Below are positions 7,693-16,681 of a stretch of DNA of 64,000 bases, piece after piece. Under the pieces are notes generated by a model, which worked only from the letters and a program-made list of their open reading frames with translations, was not told the DNA's origin and did not search any database. This DNA comes from Nitratidesulfovibrio termitidis HI1 (GTDB lineage Bacteria; Desulfobacterota; Desulfovibrionia; Desulfovibrionales; Desulfovibrionaceae). The number at the start of each line of letters is the position of its first letter. Positions within the stretch are counted from its first letter, which is position 1. The stretch is taken from positions 2,799,469 through 2,863,468 of the forward strand of contig NZ_KI632512.1 in the NCBI RefSeq assembly GCF_000504305.1, read 5' to 3'. The translations under genes and the position numbers were made by a program.

Positions 7693-8949
7693 CTACTGGA
7701 TGCGATGCCGGAACAGCCACCCTGCGGCGACCATGCATACCGCCCCGATGAGCGCCAGCGGCCACAACTGCGGGGCCAGCAGGTTCAGGTCCGCCCCTTC
7801 CAGAAATACGCCGCGCACAACGATGAGCACGTAGCGCATGGGGTTCACCAGGGTCAGCCACTGCACCGGTTCGGCCATGTTGGCGATGGGCGTTGCAAAC
7901 CCGGACAGGATGGCGGCGGGCATGGTGAACAGGAACATGCCCAGCAGACCCTGCTGCATGGTCACGGACAGGGACGAGATCATCAGGCCGATGCCCACCA
8001 CCGAAAACAGGAACAGCACCAGCCCTGCGTACAGGGTCAGCAGGCTGCCGCGCAGCGGTACGCCGAACCAGAACACCGCCATGGCCACGATGAGCGAGGC
8101 CTCGAACAGTCCCACCAGAAAGCCGGGGGCGGCCTTGCCGATCAGCAGTTCCGTGGGGCGGTAGGGGGTGACCAGCATCTGGTCGAAGGTGCCCTGCTCT
8201 CGCTCGCGGGCCACGGACAGGGCGGTGATGATCAGCGTGACCACCATGGTCACCATGACCACGATGCCCGGCACGAAAAACCACCGGCTGAGCAGGTTGG
8301 GGTTGTGCCACGCCCGCGTCAGCAGCACGGAGGGGCGGGACTGCCCCCCGTGGGCGGCCACGTACCGCGCGCCGAAGTCGTCCACGATGGAGGCCATGTA
8401 ATTGAGGGCAAGCCCGGCGGTATTGGAATTGCGCCCGTCGGCGATGGCCTGGATGACGGCCTGCGAGGGCGCGGGGGATACGCTGGGGGCATTGCGGCCG
8501 TCCGTATCCGCAGTGGTCGGTTGCCCCACTCCGCCGCGCAGGGTCAGGGCGCGCTCGAAGCCTTGTCCGATGCGCAGCACCAGCCGTACTTTTCCGGCGT
8601 CGAGCAGCCGGGCCATGTCGGCATCGCGGTGCAGGTATTCCACCACCCGGAAGGTGGGCGACCCGGACACCCGTGCGGCAAGTTCGTGCGAGGCGGCGCT
8701 GTGGTCCTCGTCGTAGATGGCGCAGGGCACGTCCACCAGATCGAAGGTGGCGGCGTACCCGAAGATGATGGTCTGGAGCAGTGGCGGCAGGATGACCACC
8801 GTGCGGCTCTTGGGGTCCTTCAGCAGGGTCAGGAATTCCTTGGCGACGAGCGCCAGCAGGCGATGCAGCAGGGCCAGCGGGCCCCTGAGAGGAGAGGGCG
8901 CAGGTGCGGATACTCGGGAGAAAGGAGATGCGTCTGTGCGGTCGTGCAT
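7693..8949 (-). CDS. ABC-2 type permease (YhhJ/YbhR-like)
   Basis: 418 aa. One N-terminal membrane helix (VVILPPLLQTIIFGYAATFDL, residues about 50-70), a large periplasmic domain, and a C-terminal block of five helices (FFVPGIVVMVTMVVTLIITAL onwards) with the intracellular signature REREQGTFDQMLVTPYRPTELLIGK typical of ABC2_membrane_3 permeases. It would pair with the ABC-ABC-permease protein encoded 9 bp upstream in the operon and with the HlyD-type fusion protein to form a tripartite exporter. The substrate is unknown; related systems export cationic drugs or antibiotics. Transcribed as the last gene of the mfp-ABC-permease operon. Confidence 0.88.
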   Translation of the reverse strand: MHDRTDASPFSRVSAPAPSPLRGPLALLHRLLALVAKEFLTLLKDPKSRTVVILPPLLQTIIFGYAATFDLVDVPCAIYDEDHSAASHELAARVSGSPTFRVVEYLHRDADMARLLDAGKVRLVLRIGQGFERALTLRGGVGQPTTADTDGRNAPSVSPAPSQAVIQAIADGRNSNTAGLALNYMASIVDDFGARYVAAHGGQSRPSVLLTRAWHNPNLLSRWFFVPGIVVMVTMVVTLIITALSVAREREQGTFDQMLVTPYRPTELLIGKAAPGFLVGLFEASLIVAMAVFWFGVPLRGSLLTLYAGLVLFLFSVVGIGLMISSLSVTMQQGLLGMFLFTMPAAILSGFATPIANMAEPVQWLTLVNPMRYVLIVVRGVFLEGADLNLLAPQLWPLALIGAVCMVAAGWLFRHRIQ

Positions 8950-8958
8950 AGCGTGCCC

Positions 8959-11900
8959 CTAGTCCAGCCGTTTGCGACACCGCAGCCTGGCCACGGTAAG
9001 AAAGAAGAAGGCCAGCGCGGCCAGGGCCAGCGCGTTGGGCACGATGACCTCCCACACCTCTCCCGCCAGAAAGATGGTTTTCAGCAGGGTGGCGAAGTAG
9101 CGCGCGGCGATGATGTACGACACGGCCTGCACGAATGCGGGGGTGCTTTCCAGGTCGAAAATGAACCCGGACAGGAACAGCGCGGGCAGAAAGGTGGCCA
9201 GCAGCGCGGCCTGCCCGGCGATGAACTGGTTGCGGGCCAGCACCGAGATGAACAACCCCATGCCCAGCGCCGCCGTGAGGAACAGTGACGAGGCCCCGGC
9301 CAGCACCGCCAGCGAGCCGCGCAGGGGCACCCCGAACAGGTACAGGGCCATGATCACGGTCAGCACCATGCCCCCCATGCCCAGCACGAAATAGGGCAGC
9401 AGCTTGCCGGTCAGCAGTTCGCCCATGCGCACCGGGGTTACCAGCAGGGCCTCCATGGTGCCGCGCTCCCACTCGCGGGCCATGACCATGGCGGTCAGCA
9501 GGGCGCCGGTCAGGGTCATGATCAGCACCATCAGCCCCGGCACCAGAAAGTGGCGGCTGTCCGACGTGGGGTTGAACCACATGCGCGTGGCCAGGCGTAC
9601 CGCCGGAACCTGCCCTGCGGCGGCCACCCGCCCGGACAGCCAGCCTTGCCACACGCTGGTGACATAGCCGGACACGGTGCGGGCATTGTTGGGGTCCACC
9701 CCGTTGACGATGAGTTGCACCGGCACGGTGCCTGCGTCCCCTGCCGGGGGACCGCCGTCCGGGCGTGCCGTGCCGCCCGCGCCCCCGCCAGTCGCATCCG
9801 ACAGGCGGCGGGCGAAGTCCGATTGCAGATGCACGATGGCGTCCACCCGCCCGGCGCGCAGATCCTGTTCTGCCCGGCGCATGTCGGTGACCACGCGCGG
9901 GCGGAAGGTATCGGCCAGCAGCAGCCGCGCGGCGAATTCCATGGCCTCCGGCCCCAGGTCGTCGGCCACGATGGCCACGGGCACGTCGCGGGCGTCCAGA
10001 CTGATGCCGTAGCCGAACAGGAACAGCAGCACCACCGGCATGACCAGCGCGATGGCGATGGCGCTGGGGTCGCGCACCACTTGCAGCCACTCCTTGCGCA
10101 GCAGGCCGCGCATGCGCAGCAGCAACCCGCGCAGGGCGGTGGGGCGGATGTCCTGCGCTTGTCCGGCGGGCAGGGGGGAGCCGGAGTCCGGGGCGCCGGA
10201 GAGGGGACGCGTGCCGGGGGCGGAGGACGGGCCAGTATCGCCAGTCTGATCGGTCGTGCCAGTCTGATCGGTCGTGCCAGTCAGATCGGTCGTGCCCGGC
10301 GTCGTCGGTGCGTTGGCCCTGTGCCGTTCCGCCAGCGCGATGAAGGCCCGCTCTATGGTGGCAGGGGCGGAGGCGTGAACCGGCGCACCCTGCGGGCCGT
10401 CGCCTGTCTGGACCTCTTCGCGCGGCCCGCCCTTTTCTTCGTCCGCCGCTGGCGCCATGGCCCGGATTTCCGCCGGGGTGCCCAGGGCCAGCACCTCGCC
10501 GCCCACCAGAATGGCCATGCGGTCGCAGTATTCCGCCTCGTCCAGGAAATGGGTGGTGACGATGACCGTGACGCCGGATTCCGCCAGCGCGGTGATGCGC
10601 CGCCAGAATTCGCGCCGGGCCAGCGGGTCCACGCCCGAGGTCGCCTCGTCCAGGAACAGGATGTCCGGCTCGTGCATCAGGGCGCAGGCCATGGCCAGCC
10701 GCTGGCGGTACCCCAGCGAAAGGTCTCCGCTCTGGGCATCGGCCACGTCGGTCAGGTCGAGGTCGCGCAGGGCCCAGGCCATGCGGGCATCGCGCGCCGC
10801 GCCGGACAGGCCGTAGGCGCTGGCGAAGAAGCGCAGGTTTTCTAGCACCGAAAGCTGGCTGTACAGCGAGAATTTCTGGGCCACGTAGCCCACCCGGCGG
10901 CGGGCGGCGGCGGGTGCGCGGCGCAGATCCACCCCGGCCACGCGCAGGTTGCCGCCCGTGGGCGGCAGCAGGCCGCAGAGCATGCGGAAGATGGTGGACT
11001 TGCCCGCGCCGTTGGGCCCCAGCAGGCCGAAGATTTCGCCGCGCCGCACGTCGAAGCTGGCCCCCTTCACGGCCATGAACGTGCCGAAGCGGCGTTCCAG
11101 GCCGCGTACCTCGATCACGGGCGGAGCGTCCGGAACGTCGGGGGCGTCGGGCGGGGCGTGCGAAATATCGGGCGCGTCGGGCGCAGTGGACGCGGGTGCG
11201 GGGGCCGGATGGGGCATGCCCTGATGGGTTTCGGGCGGGGGCGTGGCCAAGGCATTGGCTGGCGCTGCGGCGGGCGCGGCATGTTCCTCGTCCGCCGCGC
11301 CATCTTGTGGGCCTGGTTCGTGCGGCAGGGTGGCGAACAGGGCCAGAAAGCCGTCCTCGAAGGCGGGGGTGCGGGGGTGCAGGACGCCGATGGCGCGGAT
11401 CGTACCGGGCACGCGTTGCGCGGAGCCTGTCGGCCCGCCGCTTTGCATCAGGTCGGCACCCGTCATGGATGCCCGTTCCGTCAGCAGTCCGCTCTCCACC
11501 AGCGCCTGTGCCGCCTGCGGGGTGTCCGTCAGCAAACGCACCCCGCCCGCGTGCAGCACGGCATCGGTCACGCCGGGGGCCGCGGACAGCAGGGTCTGGG
11601 CCGCGCGGGCGCGCATGACGGGGGTGACGAACCACGTCCGGCCCACGAGTGGCCGGGTGAAGTCGCCGGGGGCGCCGTCGCCCACCAGCCGCCCGTGGTG
11701 CATGATGGCCACCCGGTCGCAGTGTTCCGCCTCGTCCAGATACGCGGTGCTGACCAGCACGGTGATGCCGTGTTCGCGCACCAGCGAGAACACGATATTC
11801 CACAGTTCGCGTCGGGACAGCGGGTCCACGCCCACGGTGGGCTCGTCCAGCAGCAGCAGCCGGGGCGAGCGTACCAGGGTGCAGGCCAGCCCCAGCTTCT

Positions 11901-12354
11901 GCTTCATGCCGCCGGAAAGCCGCCCGGCCAGCCGGTCGAGGAACGGCGCAAGGCCGGTCATGCGCATCAGCGCGGGCCAGCGCTCGGCCTTTTGCGCGGC
12001 GGATACCCCGTGCAGGTCGGCGTACAGGGACAGGTTTTCGGCCACGGAAAGGTCTTCGTACAGGCCGAAGCGCTGGGGCATGTACCCGATGGCCGACTGC
12101 ACGGCCTGCGCCTGGGTCACGGTGTCGTGGCCAAGCACGGTCAGGCTGCCCGCGTCGGGCAGCAGCAGTCCGGCGGCCAGGCGCAGCAGGGTGGTCTTGC
12201 CCGCGCCGTCCGGCCCCAGCAGGCCGTTGATGGTGCCGGGAGCGAGGTCCAGGGTCACCCCGTCCACGGCCCGGACGACCGAAGCCTTGTTGCCCGGGGC
12301 GGGAAAGGTCCGGCACAGCCCGCGTGCGGCAAACACGGGCGAGGGGGCTGTCAT
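8959..12354 (-). CDS. RbbA-type ABC exporter: two ATPase domains fused to a permease
   Basis: 1131 aa. First ATPase: Walker A GPDGAGKTT at 47-55, signature LSGGMKQKL, Walker B LLLLDEPTVGVDP. Second ATPase: Walker A GPNGAGKST near 446, signature LSLGYRQRL, LFLDEATSGVDP. Residues about 775-1131 form an ABC-2 permease with REWERGTMEALLVTPVRMGELLTGK and six helices. This ABC-ABC-TM order is that of RbbA/YhiH. Two long low-complexity linkers rich in Pro/Ala/Asp (about 355-420) and Gly/Thr/Asp (about 660-740) join the domains; the second holds an 18-bp triplicate repeat. Its GTG/ATG region overlaps the stop of the fusion-protein gene by 4 bp (ATGA), so translation is coupled. Confidence 0.93.
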   Translation of the reverse strand: MTAPSPVFAARGLCRTFPAPGNKASVVRAVDGVTLDLAPGTINGLLGPDGAGKTTLLRLAAGLLLPDAGSLTVLGHDTVTQAQAVQSAIGYMPQRFGLYEDLSVAENLSLYADLHGVSAAQKAERWPALMRMTGLAPFLDRLAGRLSGGMKQKLGLACTLVRSPRLLLLDEPTVGVDPLSRRELWNIVFSLVREHGITVLVSTAYLDEAEHCDRVAIMHHGRLVGDGAPGDFTRPLVGRTWFVTPVMRARAAQTLLSAAPGVTDAVLHAGGVRLLTDTPQAAQALVESGLLTERASMTGADLMQSGGPTGSAQRVPGTIRAIGVLHPRTPAFEDGFLALFATLPHEPGPQDGAADEEHAAPAAAPANALATPPPETHQGMPHPAPAPASTAPDAPDISHAPPDAPDVPDAPPVIEVRGLERRFGTFMAVKGASFDVRRGEIFGLLGPNGAGKSTIFRMLCGLLPPTGGNLRVAGVDLRRAPAAARRRVGYVAQKFSLYSQLSVLENLRFFASAYGLSGAARDARMAWALRDLDLTDVADAQSGDLSLGYRQRLAMACALMHEPDILFLDEATSGVDPLARREFWRRITALAESGVTVIVTTHFLDEAEYCDRMAILVGGEVLALGTPAEIRAMAPAADEEKGGPREEVQTGDGPQGAPVHASAPATIERAFIALAERHRANAPTTPGTTDLTGTTDQTGTTDQTGDTGPSSAPGTRPLSGAPDSGSPLPAGQAQDIRPTALRGLLLRMRGLLRKEWLQVVRDPSAIAIALVMPVVLLFLFGYGISLDARDVPVAIVADDLGPEAMEFAARLLLADTFRPRVVTDMRRAEQDLRAGRVDAIVHLQSDFARRLSDATGGGAGGTARPDGGPPAGDAGTVPVQLIVNGVDPNNARTVSGYVTSVWQGWLSGRVAAAGQVPAVRLATRMWFNPTSDSRHFLVPGLMVLIMTLTGALLTAMVMAREWERGTMEALLVTPVRMGELLTGKLLPYFVLGMGGMVLTVIMALYLFGVPLRGSLAVLAGASSLFLTAALGMGLFISVLARNQFIAGQAALLATFLPALFLSGFIFDLESTPAFVQAVSYIIAARYFATLLKTIFLAGEVWEVIVPNALALAALAFFFLTVARLRCRKRLD
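10241..10294 (-). repeat. 18-bp minisatellite, three copies, in frame
   Basis: Three consecutive 18-bp units (CCAGTCTGATCGGTCGTG, the third with one change) lie in the second linker of the RbbA-like protein and encode a Thr-Thr-Asp-Gln-Thr-Gly type hexapeptide repeat. The unit length is a multiple of three, so copy-number change would not break the frame. Confidence 0.85.
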
Positions 12355-13466
12355 TGCGCGGCTCCGGCCCGGTCAGCTGGGGCGGCGGGTGCGGTCCCGT
12401 TCACGGTGTTTCCCCGTTGCGCCCGGGGCGGGGCATCCGTCCGGGCGTCTCCCTGACCGGCGGTCTGCACGGGCACCACATGGCCCTCGCGCAGGGTGAC
12501 CGTGGCGGGCATGCCCAGGCGCAGCACATCGCCGGGATCGTGCACGAACACGCGGGCCTCGTACACCAGCGAGGTGCGCAACTCCGGCGTTTCCACGTTG
12601 CGGGGGGTGAATTCCGCCGTGGGTGAGATGAACCCCAGCCAACCCTCCAGCGGATGTCCGGGGCGGGCATCGATGGTCACCTCGGCGGGCATGCCTTCGC
12701 GCACCCGGCCAAGCTGGGTTTCCGTCAGGTAGGCGCGCACCCACTTGGGGTCGGTGATGGCCACGGTGCACACCGGGCGCTGGGCAGATGCCATGTCGCC
12801 GGGTTCCAGCAGGCGCGCGCGCACCACGCCGGATGACGGGGCACGCAGTTCACTGTCGGAGCGGCGCTGCTCCAGCACGGCCAGGTCGGCCCGCTGGGCG
12901 GCCAGCGCGGCGCGGGCTTCTTCGATGTCCTCGCGCCGGGGGCCTTCCTCCACCAGGGCCAGTTGGGCCTGGGCCACGCGCAGGCGGGCGGCGGCCCTGT
13001 CGTGTGCGGCCCGGGCGTCGTCCACGTCCTGTTCGCGCGCGGCCCCGGTGCCCGAAAGGGCGCGCAGCCGGTCATAGGTGCGCCGGGCGTTGTCCAGTTC
13101 CACGGCGGCGGCGTCGGCATCGGCGCGGGCGCGGCGCTTTTCCTGCGGGCGCGAACCGTTCTCCAGCCGGGCCAGGGCGGCGGCCTGCGCGGCCACGCGG
13201 GCCCTGGCGCGGGTGATTTCGCGGTCCAGGCGGTCCGTTTCCAGCACGGCCACCAGCGCGCCGGGGGCCAGCCGGTCGCCTTCGCGGGCCAGCACGCGGG
13301 CCACCCGTTCGGCGTCCTTGAAGGCCAGGGAAACCTGGCGCAGGTCCACGTTGCCATACAGCACCACCGGGCCTGGGTCGGGCACGGGGCGCAGGGCCCG
13401 CCAGGCCAGCACGCCGCCGACCATGCACAGCGCCAGCATGGCGAGGACGAGTATGCGTTTCTTCAT
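12351..13466 (-). CDS. HlyD/YbhG-type membrane fusion protein
   Basis: 371 aa. An uncleaved signal anchor (KKRILVLAMLALCMVGGVLAW) precedes a biotinyl-lipoyl-like domain (VARVLAREGDRLAPGALVAVLETD). A long coiled-coil hairpin rich in Ala/Arg/Glu follows (about 80-205), then the second lipoyl half (SELRAPSSGVVRARLLEPGDMA) and a beta-barrel (VRAYLTETQLGRVREGMPAEV). This is the periplasmic adaptor of tripartite ABC exporters. First gene of the operon; it is divergent from the tetR-OMF pair, with an operator-like palindrome 94 bp upstream. Its stop overlaps the start of the ABC gene by 4 bp. Confidence 0.92.
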   Translation of the reverse strand: MKKRILVLAMLALCMVGGVLAWRALRPVPDPGPVVLYGNVDLRQVSLAFKDAERVARVLAREGDRLAPGALVAVLETDRLDREITRARARVAAQAAALARLENGSRPQEKRRARADADAAAVELDNARRTYDRLRALSGTGAAREQDVDDARAAHDRAAARLRVAQAQLALVEEGPRREDIEEARAALAAQRADLAVLEQRRSDSELRAPSSGVVRARLLEPGDMASAQRPVCTVAITDPKWVRAYLTETQLGRVREGMPAEVTIDARPGHPLEGWLGFISPTAEFTPRNVETPELRTSLVYEARVFVHDPGDVLRLGMPATVTLREGHVVPVQTAGQGDARTDAPPRAQRGNTVNGTAPAAPADRAGAAQ

Positions 13467-13559
13467 GCGCTGCTCCGTGGAAACGTGGAGGGGGCACGCG
13501 TGGTTCGCGTGGTGCAGGTTCCGTGTGATGGAACCAGCCTAGTGGGGCAATCGGGAAAA

Positions 13560-13590
13560 GTCAAATTCAAATTTAAATTTTGAATTTGAC
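13560..13590. promoter_or_regulatory. 31-bp inverted repeat, probable TetR operator
   Basis: Two perfect 12-bp arms (GTCAAATTCAAA and TTTGAATTTGAC) flank a 7-nt TTTAAAT spacer between the divergent fusion-protein and tetR genes. The AT-rich palindrome stands out in a GC-rich region. It lies 26 bp upstream of the tetR start, so it can control both directions. Its half-site TCAAATTCAAA recurs upstream of the second tetR gene. Confidence 0.75.
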
Positions 13591-13615
13591 ACCAGCCCCA
13601 TGCCCATCCTATAGC

Positions 13616-14338
13616 ATGTGCATGAAGAAGTCGCCCGATCAGAACGCCAGCCGGAACGCCGACCAGACCGGCAGCCGCGAGCAGGGCCGCGAATCCACCC
13701 GCCAGCGCCTGCTGGAGGCGGCAGGCATGGTCTTTGCCGAGCACGGCTACGACCGGGCCACCGGCAAGGAAATCTGCGAGCGGGCCGGGGCCAACCCCGC
13801 GGCCATCAACTACCATTTCGGCGGCAAGGACAAGCTGTATGCCGCCGCCCTGCACGAGGCGCACCGCCGCTTTCTCACCGCCGAGGACATTCGGGTCGCG
13901 CTGCCGCCGGGCACGCCCCCGGCGGAGCGGGTGGGCATCATCATCCGCGACCTGTTGTCCAATCTGCTCACGACGGACCCATCCGCCTGGCAGCTCAAGC
14001 TGATGACCCAGGAAATGATGCGTCCCACTCCCTTTCTGGACGAACTGGTGCGCGCCGAGATAGCGCCCAAGTCCATGTTCCTGCGCGGCGCGGTGGCCGA
14101 ACTGCTGGGCCGCCCGGACAGCCATCCGTCCGTCCAGCTTTCGTGCATGAACATCATTTCCTTGTGCCTCAGCCAGTACCTGAACCGCGAAATTTTCCGC
14201 CGGGTGTTCCCCGACCTCGTCCTTTCGGCGGACGGGCTGGAATTGCTCACCGCGCACACCCTGTCCTTCGTCACCGGCGGGCTGCGGCAGGTGGCCGCCA
14301 CATTGCCGGGGGCGCCATTGCCGCAGGAGAAGCCATGA
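13616..14338 (+). CDS. TetR-family regulator of the ABC exporter
   Basis: About 240 aa. Residues 20-75 hold the TetR HTH (TRQRLLEAAGMVFAEHGYDRATGKEICERAGANPAAINYHFGGKDKLY). The C-terminal part resembles the CecR/YbiH ligand domain, a family known to control YbhFSR-type exporters. ATG 13616 (MCMKKSPDQ) or ATG 13622 (MKKSPDQ) are possible; neither has a clear Shine-Dalgarno. An upstream TTG inside the operator is unlikely. It is divergent from the exporter operon and overlaps the outer-membrane channel gene by 4 bp (ATGA), so it probably represses both arms through the palindrome just upstream. Confidence 0.88.
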   Translation: MCMKKSPDQNASRNADQTGSREQGRESTRQRLLEAAGMVFAEHGYDRATGKEICERAGANPAAINYHFGGKDKLYAAALHEAHRRFLTAEDIRVALPPGTPPAERVGIIIRDLLSNLLTTDPSAWQLKLMTQEMMRPTPFLDELVRAEIAPKSMFLRGAVAELLGRPDSHPSVQLSCMNIISLCLSQYLNREIFRRVFPDLVLSADGLELLTAHTLSFVTGGLRQVAATLPGAPLPQEKP

Positions 14339-16051
14339 ACACGCACCACGTACCGGCGCGACGCCCCCGTCATTTTCGGAAGATGATTCCGACGCCGGCG
14401 CAGCCCCTCCCTTTCGCCGCCCTGCCTGGCGTGCTCGCGCGGCCCGTGCTGCCCGTGCTGCCCGTGTTGCTGATCCTGGCTCTGGCGGGCTGCGCCGTGG
14501 GGCCGGACTACGACCGCCCCGCTCCGCCCGCCGCGCCCACGGAATGGAGCGCGGCCACGACCCGCCTTGAAATTGCCCTCAAGGTTTCCGGGAGCGCAGA
14601 CAAGAACGGCACCGCGCCCAAAGATTCGGATGCACCCCGCGCCGCCGTAAGCGCCGCCACCCCGGACGGGCAGTGGTGGGAGCGCATGGGTGATCCGCTG
14701 CTGTCGGAACTGGTGGCCATGGCCGTGGGGCACAACAACGACGCCCTCATCGCCGCCGCCAACCTGCGCGAGGCCCGCGCCGTGGTGGGCGTGGCCCGTG
14801 GCGCGCTGCTGCCCGAGGCGGCGGCGGGCGGCAGCTTCGAGCGCAGCCGGGTGAGCACCAACACCCTTACCGGGCAATCGCTGGAAATGGCCCACATGCC
14901 GGTGGAAAGCGACCTGTATCAGGCCGGGTTCGACGCGCGCTGGGAAATCGACATCTTCGGCGGCGCCCGGCGCGGCGTGGAAGCGGCCCGCGCCCGGCAA
15001 CAGGCGGCGGAGGCCGGTTTGTCCGACGTGCTGCTTTCGGTGGCGGCGGAAACGGCCCGCGCCTACGTGGAACTGCGCGGCGCGCAGGCCCGGCTGGACG
15101 TGGCCGAACGCAACGCCGAAGCCCAGCGCCATACCCTGGAACTGGTGCGGCTGCGCCGCGACGTGGGCGTGGCCAGCGACATGAACGTGCTGCAGGCCGA
15201 GGCCCAGTTGCAGCGCACCGAGGCCCTGGTGCCCCCCGCTGCGCGCGGCCATGGACGGCTCCATCAACCGGCTGGGCGTGCTGTGCGGACAGGCTCCGGC
15301 GGCCCTGCGCGACCGGCTGGCCCCGCGCGCGCCATTGCCCGCCGTGCCCGACCTTGTGCCCGTGGGCCTGCCCTCGGACCTGTTGCTGCGCCGCCCGGAC
15401 ATCCGCCGGGTGGAGCATGAACTGCACGCGGCCACGGCGGACATCGGCCAGCGCGAGGCGGATCTGTTCCCCAAGTTTTCGCTCACCGGCTCGTACGGGC
15501 TGAACAGCATCCATTTTTCCGACCTGTTCCGCGACGATAGTCGCGCCTGGAGCATCATGCCCGGCGTGCGCTGGGCCATCTTCGAGGGGGGGCGCACCCG
15601 CGCCGCCGTTGCCGCGCTGGAAGCCCGGCGCGAGGCCACTCTGGAGCGCTGGCGCAAGACCGTGCTGGTTGCCTTCGAAGAGGTGGAAACCTCGCTGTCC
15701 CGCTATGCCGAATCCTTTGTGGAGCGCGAACGGCTGACCCGTTCGCTGCAAGCGCAGGCCGAGGCAACCCGGCTGGCCAAGGTGCGCTACGCGGAAGGCG
15801 TGGACGACCTGCTGACCGTGCTGGATGCGGAACGCCGCCAGCTGGAAGTGGAAGAGGCCCTGGCGCGCAGCCGTTCCGGCGTGCTGCTGTATCTGGTGGC
15901 GCTGTACAAATCCCTGGGAGGCGGCTGGACTGAAGGTGCCGGGGGGGCGGGAGGCGCCGGACCCGGGTCGGCTGCGGTTTCGGCCACGCCAGCCGTGGCG
16001 CAGGCAGCGGGACAGGCGGGGGAAGCATCCGCCGAGCCAGCGGGCAAATAA
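14335..16051 (+). pseudogene. NodT-type outer-membrane efflux lipoprotein, one-base frameshift
   Basis: The N-terminal part has a lipobox LALAGC followed by AVGPDYDRP, the hallmark of NodT/OprM channel lipoproteins. TolC-fold repeats continue to ..NVLQAEAQLQRTEALVPP. At 15232-15237 a run of six C shifts the frame. The expected continuation (MDGSINRLGVLCGQAPAAL, then RRPDIRRVEHELHAATADIG) is found in the +1 frame and runs to TAA 16049-16051. Deleting one C restores a full-length protein of about 571 aa. The gene is coupled to tetR and would supply the outer-membrane exit for the divergent ABC exporter. The shift may be a sequencing error in a homopolymer, a real mutation or phase variation. 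Confidence 0.85.
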
Positions 16052-16266
16052 TCTGGAGATTGTCCCGGCGGTGACATCGGCCCGGCGGAAGGGCAAATCG
16101 CCCGGACGTCGAGGTTGGCCCGGCAGACCTTCGTCGCTGTGCACACCATACCATGCGGGCGCACCGCCCGACGTCAGGCACCTGAACGCAGGTTTGCCGA
16201 CCGCGCCCGGATTGCATCCGGACCGCACCCGCAGAGCCTGGAACAGAGGGTTCCAAAGGAGGCCCC

Positions 16267-16443
16267 ATGTCGGTCATCCCCATGATCCTGACCGTGCTTG
16301 GCGCGTGGCTGTGGTACCAGGCGTTCGTGGCGTGGAGACGCCACAAGGCCGGTGATCCCAAGGCCAGGGCCGTGGCCATCGTCTGCGTGGTGGGTGCGAC
16401 CGTCGCCATGGTCGGCGGCGTGCTGGGCGGACTGCCCAGATAA
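16267..16443 (+). CDS. 58-aa two-helix membrane protein
   Basis: A short gene, MSVIPMILTVLGAWLWYQAF... ending GGVLGGLPR, with a strong Shine-Dalgarno (AAAGGAGG) 5 nt before ATG 16267. Two hydrophobic segments (about 2-20 and 36-55) are separated by a basic loop (AWRRHKAGDPKARA), giving a helical hairpin with the loop probably in the cytoplasm. No known family is recognised. A large palindrome follows 76 bp downstream and may terminate it. Confidence 0.65.
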   Translation: MSVIPMILTVLGAWLWYQAFVAWRRHKAGDPKARAVAIVCVVGATVAMVGGVLGGLPR

Positions 16444-16519
16444 GGGGATCTCGGGCCGCGCCGGAGCTTTACGGCATGTGGAGGGGCGGCGGACCAGGCC
16501 CCGTTGCCCGCAAGCGTGC

Positions 16520-16579
16520 ATGACGAACAGGACGGCCCGGCATTTCCCATGGGAAATGCCGGGCCGTCCTGTTCGTCAT
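16520..16579. terminator. Perfect 60-bp palindrome, probable bidirectional terminator
   Basis: The 30 bases 16520-16549 are exactly the reverse complement of 16550-16579, with the centre at CCATGG and no spacer. As RNA it would fold into a stem of about 28 bp. No T-run follows on either strand. It sits between the convergent 58-aa gene and the acyltransferase gene, which fits a terminator. The length and perfection are unusual and could also mark an insertion footprint. Confidence 0.6.
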
Positions 16580-16681
16580 TGTCTGTGCAGGAGAGGTGCG
16601 GGCTGGCGTGCCCCGCGTATTCTCTGCTCCGTTACGCCGTCACGGCTGTGTTGGTGTGCTCGTGAGCGTGCATGTCTGTCT

